A stretch of DNA of 9,873 nucleotides, from the NCBI GenBank assembly GCA_028288395.1, contig JAQBNV010000240.1, positions 1-9,873 on the forward strand. The letters run 5' to 3'. The notes under the pieces were generated by a model that searched no databases, was not told the origin of the DNA, and worked only from the letters and a program-made list of their open reading frames with translations. Origin of the DNA: Adhaeribacter sp. GTDB taxonomy: Bacteria > Bacteroidota > Bacteroidia > Cytophagales > Hymenobacteraceae. Of the stretch, positions 6,801 through 9,873 are shown in pieces; position 1 is the first letter of the stretch, and every line of letters begins with the position of its first letter. The position numbers and the translations under genes were made by a program.

Positions 6801-9171
6801 CTTCGTCGAGGTTAAGGGTGAAATCATAGCTCGGTTCGGCGTTGCGCATATTAACCGCGCCATTAAAATTCAGCGCCAGGTTGCTGTCTTTCATGTTAAC
6901 CGTGCCGTTGAACAGGTTGCGGTTGGCGGTTCCTTTAATGGAAATATTATTATAAGTGTAGTTATTATATCTTACGGCCTGCACATTGGCATCAATATCG
7001 GCCCGCATGGTTTCGGGCGTGAGGCCGGAGCCGTTTACGCGAGCATCGGCGGTGAGGGTGCCCATGGTGGTATCCATCATTATTTTACCCAGATTTAACC
7101 CATTCAGGCTTACCGTACCGTTGTAGCGTTCGCCGGGCTGCATCCGGATATTGGCTTTGGCATTACCAAACGACGTGGTGACAGCGGTATTAGTGGTAAA
7201 GTTTTCCATAGAACCGGTAAACGTGCCGGTCAGGGCCATACGGTCGGGCAACTGAATGGTGGGTGGTATTAAATCATCGGGCAATAAATTTTTGATATCG
7301 GCCCGCGTAGTTGAAAAGTTCTGGATCCGCAGGTTGGCGTACAGGTTGGCGGGGTTGGCCAGGTTGCGGATGGTGCCGCTGGCCTGCAGATTAGTGCCCG
7401 GCGAAGCGGTAACGCGTACGTTCTGTAGTTCCAGGTTTTGCATGCCCCCGGTAATGCCGCCGCTGGCGGTTATGCGCTCCGGAATGCGGTATCCGGGTGG
7501 CAGGGAGCCGGGCGGCAGAAAGGCCATCACATCGGCCCGGGCCACTGTAAAGCGGTTTATATCCAGATTTAAGCGGGTTTTATCTACGTCGGGCAAGCCG
7601 GTAATGGTGCCGCTCACGTTCATGGCCGTGCCATTTAAGCCGGCGGCCTGCAGGCGCTCTATCCGCAGGTTATCCACCCGGCCGGTTACGCTGCCATCGA
7701 GATAAAGGGGTTTGTTCAGGATGCTCCGGAACGAAGGGTTATCGGCTAAGGTTGGCTGGAAATAAATTAAATCGCGGAAGCCGATTTTGGTGTTATCCAT
7801 GTCGGCGTTGATGGTTAGCCGGTTAATATTATCCGCTATGGTTTCCAGCGAAGGATAGCCAATGGCCAGGTGCCGCCGGATGATGCTTTCGCCGGTTTCG
7901 AGGTTCAGGTTAGCCAGTTCGGCCTGGGTAGAATCCACGGAAATATCGGCCTTAAAATTCTTTACCTGGAATCCGCTCTTTTCTTTCAGGCTCATCTTGT
8001 TCAGGTCGGCGGCCATGCGGCTGGCGCTGTAATAAATATTATCGGCATTCAGGTTTATATCCGAAAAATCGAGGTGGTTAAAATCCATACCCTGTTTTTG
8101 CTCGGGCGTGTTGAAGTTACCAAAAGCTACCTTTAGTCCGGATACATCCAGGTTCTTCAGGCTCATTACCCAGTTAACAGGTGTGCCTTCGGTTTTTTCA
8201 ACGGATTCGTCGAGGTTCTTCGCGGTCCGGGCCGGGTTAATGGCCAGCGAATCGCCGGGTGCAGATTTATCCTGGTAATAAGCGGCGGCGCTGTTGCGGA
8301 GCGTAAACGAATTCAGGTCTATCCGGGCGTTGGGAATATCTATGTTGCCGGGTTCGAGTTCGGTGAGGCCAATATTTAACAGGATGCGGTGCAGGTCAAA
8401 CGTATTGTGGTAATTTAATTTAATATTTTCCAGCGACACTTTTCCCAGGCCAAATTGCATGGTTAGTGGTTTGGCTTCGGTAGTATCAGGTGGGGCGGCT
8501 TTGGTCTGAACAATATTGGCGTAGCTGTTTTTCAGGGTAATGTCGTTCAGGCGGTATATTTCCTTCTCGGGGTTCAGTTCGTCCATACTGGCCGTCAGGC
8601 TGCCAATGCGGGTCCGGATGTTGTTGCCGTAAATCTGGTCCGTCATGGTCAGGAAAATATTCTCCAGCGCAATATTGCCCAGCTTGTAAGTAAAAGGCGT
8701 GGCGGTGGTATCGACTGGCTGCGCCGTGGCCGTATCGGTGGCAAAGGCGTTCAGCACGAAATCGTAATTGGTGGTGCTGTCGGGCATAAAAGTTTTAACG
8801 TGCGCCGTGGCATTGCGCAGCGTAACGGAACTGATGTTAATTTCGCTGTTAAGGAGCGAAAAGAAATTCATGTCTAAGCCCAGGCGGCCGGCATACAACA
8901 GGGTATCTTTTTGCTGATCTTCGAGGTAAAAATCTTCCAGCACAAAGCTGTTCCGGAAATCGGTTTTTACCCGCCCAATCCGGACTTCCGTTTTTAATTT
9001 ATTTGATAACCAGGCTGTGCCTTTGTCGGCGAGAAAATTCTGGGTAGCTGTAAATTGCAACGCAATAATTAGCAGCAAAACCAAAAGCAAGGGGATCCCA
9101 ATAATCCATAGCAGGACTTTCAGAACGGTACGACCCGTTGATTTTTTAGCAGGAGTTGGATTTGTTGTCAA
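3874..9171 (-). CDS. tamB: TamB-like translocation/assembly module protein (DUF490)
   Basis: This 1765-residue protein has the TamB layout. An N-terminal inner-membrane anchor follows a basic start (hydrophobic stretch about 17-40, LLWIIGIPLLLVLLLIIAL). Then comes AWLSNKLKTEVRIGRV (about 53-68), the AsmA-like opening, a very long beta-rich periplasmic region of repeated strands (about 80-1290), and the DUF490/TamB C-terminal domain (PF04357, about 1300-1740) with landmarks ITGQIKVLQG, GRYVVSSGKYQLNFYGL, FEVIINLKGDMLKPDITFDV, FSLIVLGRF and RLRVRGFKQ. The family forms a hydrophobic-grooved, taco-like beta bridge from inner membrane to an outer-membrane barrel. E. coli TamB is about 1260 residues, while Bacteroidota members are often longer, so the extra length is expected. 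A basic, polar tail (about 1745-1765) follows DUF490. The start is TTG at 9171-9169: no in-frame ATG lies between the upstream stop and the anchor, and the first ATG (codon 101) would remove the anchor. tamL follows after 16 nt, so co-transcription is near certain. Confidence 0.94.
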   Translation of the reverse strand: MTTNPTPAKKSTGRTVLKVLLWIIGIPLLLVLLLIIALQFTATQNFLADKGTAWLSNKLKTEVRIGRVKTDFRNSFVLEDFYLEDQQKDTLLYAGRLGLDMNFFSLLNSEINISSVTLRNATAHVKTFMPDSTTNYDFVLNAFATDTATAQPVDTTATPFTYKLGNIALENIFLTMTDQIYGNNIRTRIGSLTASMDELNPEKEIYRLNDITLKNSYANIVQTKAAPPDTTEAKPLTMQFGLGKVSLENIKLNYHNTFDLHRILLNIGLTELEPGNIDIPNARIDLNSFTLRNSAAAYYQDKSAPGDSLAINPARTAKNLDESVEKTEGTPVNWVMSLKNLDVSGLKVAFGNFNTPEQKQGMDFNHLDFSDINLNADNIYYSASRMAADLNKMSLKEKSGFQVKNFKADISVDSTQAELANLNLETGESIIRRHLAIGYPSLETIADNINRLTINADMDNTKIGFRDLIYFQPTLADNPSFRSILNKPLYLDGSVTGRVDNLRIERLQAAGLNGTAMNVSGTITGLPDVDKTRLNLDINRFTVARADVMAFLPPGSLPPGYRIPERITASGGITGGMQNLELQNVRVTASPGTNLQASGTIRNLANPANLYANLRIQNFSTTRADIKNLLPDDLIPPTIQLPDRMALTGTFTGSMENFTTNTAVTTSFGNAKANIRMQPGERYNGTVSLNGLNLGKIMMDTTMGTLTADARVNGSGLTPETMRADIDANVQAVRYNNYTYNNISIKGTANRNLFNGTVNMKDSNLALNFNGAVNMRNAEPSYDFTLNLDEANLQALNFYNEPLRLQGKVVADMRGASLNTLNGTIDAGQLTMRQGPKTYRLDSLFVQLANRVGRTDITLRSDILNGFFRGDNSAEDLAVALSKKIDSYFNIQNEPFPTDINLADFNFDFRFRRTDLLTTGLVPELKKFGPGVVTGAYTQANQNLQVNGYFPRIVYTTYNLDSLQMRLNGDANKLDYAVTLNELSDTTMLVKNLKLGGYAQDDNLKLRVGISEDNGKERFALGGMLNSLQNAYQFRFTPGDVIFNGEPWNVTPDNYLQYYNTGSIYANNIRLEQGGSSIAINSLGNSRTNAPLQITFGNFDLANISRAIERNDSLINGSINGNITLQNIATKLGFTSDLTVRNFAYQKNLIGDIGLQASTAPGDRYNVLATLNGNGNNISVNGYYVAQTTDNALNLTADINNINLAAFQGFTMGQLEDLSGSLVGRLNITGSLALPNIRGQATFVNASFVPTMLGAPFRLTNETMTFDDRGLNFSNFTLLDSVNNKAVVNGTVFTRDYLNYRFALDVTTNNFVVMNSTAEDNPLYYGKLILDTSAKIAGEENQPDITGQIKVLQGSAMTMVIPATAAGMVEHEGITQFVDMSDTLAARLAELQKRDTLTQTGLLGYNISAVIDVSDDIPFTVIMDEATGDFIEIRGRGQLNTGMDDDGNINLSGRYVVSSGKYQLNFYGLAQREFNIARGSSITWAGDPLVADLDIRAIYNVKTAPTELIEAQLADEDARNRSRTQLPFEVIINLKGDMLKPDITFDVTLPETEQGTDAGRTAYQRLQQIRQDPSEINRQAFSLIVLGRFMGTDPLQSSGGGSLASTARSSVSALLSDQLNKLTGQYLGGLGLELGLNSYEDYSSGSAQNRTDLNVALNKEFLNNRLVVRVGTDVGIEGRSTQSGNSGFAGNLSVEYLITPNGRLRVRGFKQNSYEDLTEQDVQETGLALIFTRNFDNLSDMFKNLGKTRRGNNRNKNEIEPLVQN
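7201..7305 (-). repeat. TamB internal repeat, copy 2 (residues 623-657)
   Basis: The segment beginning RADIKNLLPDDLIPP and ending FTGSMEN repeats the earlier segment at residues 545-579. By my hand alignment, 14 of 35 residues are identical with no gap, including RAD, LP, PP, P, R, G, TG, M and N. The copies are 78 residues apart. The pattern (acidic turn, LP..PP, then a strand ending in TGxM-N) fits a structural unit of the beta-groove that has been duplicated inside the protein. Confidence 0.65.
7435..7539 (-). repeat. TamB internal repeat, copy 1 (residues 545-579)
   Basis: The segment beginning RADVMAFLPPGSLPP and ending ITGGMQN is the upstream partner of residues 623-657. The two copies are diverged at DNA level, so this is an old protein-level duplication and not a recent DNA repeat. 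Confidence 0.65.
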
Positions 9172-9281
9172 GGATGTAAGTAAATTCGCTTCTGGATTGT
9201 AGTACGTTAGAATAAGGTTAAAGTGAACAATACGGGAAGTAAAATTTTGTATTTAATTTATAATAATATAGTATTTTATGT
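9172..9281 (-). promoter_or_regulatory. Probable tamB promoter/leader region
   Basis: About 110 nt separate the lipoprotein terminator from the tamB start. Because a terminator lies upstream, tamB needs its own promoter here. The part farthest from tamB (about 9241-9281) is almost pure A/T, but I could not find a clean Bacteroidota promoter (TTG near -33, TAnnTTTG near -7). No Shine-Dalgarno site precedes the TTG start. The placement rests on gene context, not on a recognised motif. Confidence 0.35.
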
Positions 9282-9308
9282 AAAAGAGCCGGCTAGCAGC
9301 CGGCTCTT
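9282..9308 (-). terminator. Intrinsic terminator of the coiled-coil lipoprotein gene
   Basis: On the minus strand, AAGAGCCGGCT, loop GCT, and AGCCGGCTCTT form a perfect 11-bp GC-rich hairpin. The T-run continues two bases beyond the stem (CTCTTTTAC). It begins 45 nt after the lipoprotein stop codon. On the plus strand the stem is followed by TTCCC, so it should terminate mainly minus-strand transcription. It separates the lipoprotein gene from tamB. Confidence 0.85.
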
Positions 9309-9353
9309 CCCAAATTATTAAATATAGCTTCTGTACCAGATATGCCTGGATTG

Positions 9354-9653
9354 TTATTTTGCCTGATCGCGATAAACTTTTAATAGACGGTTGGCCGCTT
9401 TAAGTTCGCTCTTCTTCGCATCCAGGAGGTCTTTTTCCCGCTTATACAATTGCTCGGCTTCATCGGTGCGGCGTTTCTGGCTATCTACTTCCTGTTCCAG
9501 GTAGGTAACCTGCTGCTGCTGCGCAATAACATTGGGGTCGTTGGTGGCCGCACCGCCACCGCCCGATAGGGCCGAACAGCTTAATACCATTGGTGAAAAT
9601 AAGATAAGGAAACTTCTGATGAATATTTTGCCGGAGAATATATTTAGAATCAT
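9354..9653 (-). CDS. Small coiled-coil lipoprotein, function unknown
   Basis: This 99-residue protein starts at ATG 9653-9651 and carries a lipoprotein signal: basic residues K9 and R13, hydrophobic FLILFSPMVLS, and Cys26 as the likely acylated residue (VLSC). A flexible glycine-rich linker (GGGGAA, 31-36) follows. Residues about 45-97 form one continuous, highly charged helix with heptad-like hydrophobic spacing (L52, V56, L69, L76/L77, L84, L90/L91), as expected of a coiled coil. The mature protein is about 74 residues and ends in lysine (VYRDQAK). In shape it recalls Braun's lipoprotein (lipid anchor, helical rod, C-terminal Lys), but I see no sequence homology and do not claim that identity. 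After Cys26 there is no acidic surface-export signal, so a periplasm-facing position is inferred. It has its own hairpin terminator and is probably a separate transcription unit from tamB. Confidence 0.85.
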   Translation of the reverse strand: MILNIFSGKIFIRSFLILFSPMVLSCSALSGGGGAATNDPNVIAQQQQVTYLEQEVDSQKRRTDEAEQLYKREKDLLDAKKSELKAANRLLKVYRDQAK

Positions 9654-9813
9654 GTAGTTACGTGTTTTAAATTACTTTATTTAATATTATTTACGGCCTG
9701 AACCGAATATTGGTTTAAAATAGCGGGCATTGAGCCAGGCGGTTGGCCCCGAAGAATGGCTTTTTATCGGAAGAGAATAAAGTATATTCTTTTAGCTCCG
9801 CCGAAGCTCCGGG
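9654..9813. other. Noncoding spacer upstream of the lipoprotein gene
   Basis: This 160-nt stretch must hold the promoter and 5' leader of the lipoprotein gene. It is AT-rich near the gene (9660-9690) and more GC-rich at 9721-9813. A modest hairpin can form at 9771-9793 (AAGAGAATA with TATTCTTTT, one G-T pair, 5-nt loop). I see no open frame of note and no convincing promoter motif. Confidence 0.5.
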
Positions 9814-9859
9814 ACATTTAAAACAAAGCCAGTTAGATAACTGGCTTTGTTTTAAATGT
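9814..9859. terminator. Perfect 22-bp inverted repeat, likely bidirectional terminator
   Basis: Bases 9814-9835 are the exact reverse complement of 9838-9859, with only GA between them. The core GCCAGTTA/TAACTGGC is flanked by AAAACAAA on the left and TTTGTTTT on the right, so either strand reads as a hairpin running into a T-rich tract. No plus-strand gene precedes it in the window. The most likely user is therefore a minus-strand gene whose 3' end lies just beyond the right edge, although a plus-strand role cannot be excluded. Confidence 0.82.
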
Positions 9860-9873
9860 TTTCTTTATTATTT

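Noticed and set aside
7256..7705. 149-codon plus-strand frame opposite tamB
   Set aside because: Antisense shadow of the TamB repeat region, with arginine- and proline-rich composition typical of a complementary strand.
9733..9765. AGCCA...TGGCT inverted repeat followed by TTTTT on the plus strand, terminator-like
   Set aside because: Only a 5-bp stem with a 19-nt loop, and no plus-strand gene upstream that would need it.
1..9873. Search for mobile elements, CRISPR arrays, tRNA/rRNA genes, phage or toxin-antitoxin genes
   Set aside because: Nothing found: no spaced identical repeats of CRISPR type, no transposase or integrase motifs, and no cloverleaf in the spacers. The window reads as core genome.

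Overview
The window looks like chromosomal DNA from a Bacteroidota bacterium, most likely of the order Cytophagales (Hymenobacter/Pontibacter/Adhaeribacter-like). The signs are a lipoprotein version of the TamA outer-membrane barrel paired with a very long TamB, AT-rich spacers without Shine-Dalgarno sites, and frequent reliance on non-ATG starts. The genus is a guess. All five recognisable genes lie on the minus strand, so transcription runs from high to low coordinates.

From the right edge: a perfect 22-bp inverted repeat (9814-9859) looks like the terminator of a minus-strand gene just outside the window. A 160-nt spacer follows, then a 99-residue coiled-coil lipoprotein (9354-9653) with its own hairpin terminator (9282-9308). 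About 110 nt of AT-rich leader precedes tamB (3874-9171), a 1765-residue periplasm-spanning protein with an N-terminal membrane anchor and a C-terminal DUF490/TamB domain. Sixteen nucleotides later comes tamL (1479-3857), a BamA/TamA-family barrel with POTRA repeats and a lipobox. A DUF72 (YecE-like) TIM-barrel gene (672-1400) follows after 78 nt with no visible terminator. A 344-nt AT-rich gap separates it from the 5' part of a secreted TolB/PD40-type protein (1-327), cut by the left edge.

Together, tamB and tamL form the cell-envelope module expected to connect the inner membrane with an outer-membrane barrel. By homology with the proteobacterial TamA-TamB pair it should serve outer-membrane protein insertion and/or phospholipid transport. 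The flanking lipoprotein and the TolB/PD40-like secreted protein are also envelope proteins; DUF72 is the only apparently cytoplasmic product. I see no mobile elements, CRISPR arrays, tRNA or rRNA genes, or phage genes. The region looks like ordinary core genome, and I do not see a new defence or mobile system. The points most worth a second look are the lipidated barrel, the Lpp-shaped coiled-coil lipoprotein ending in lysine, the heptameric repeats running over the tamL stop codon, and two genes that can only be completed with TTG starts.
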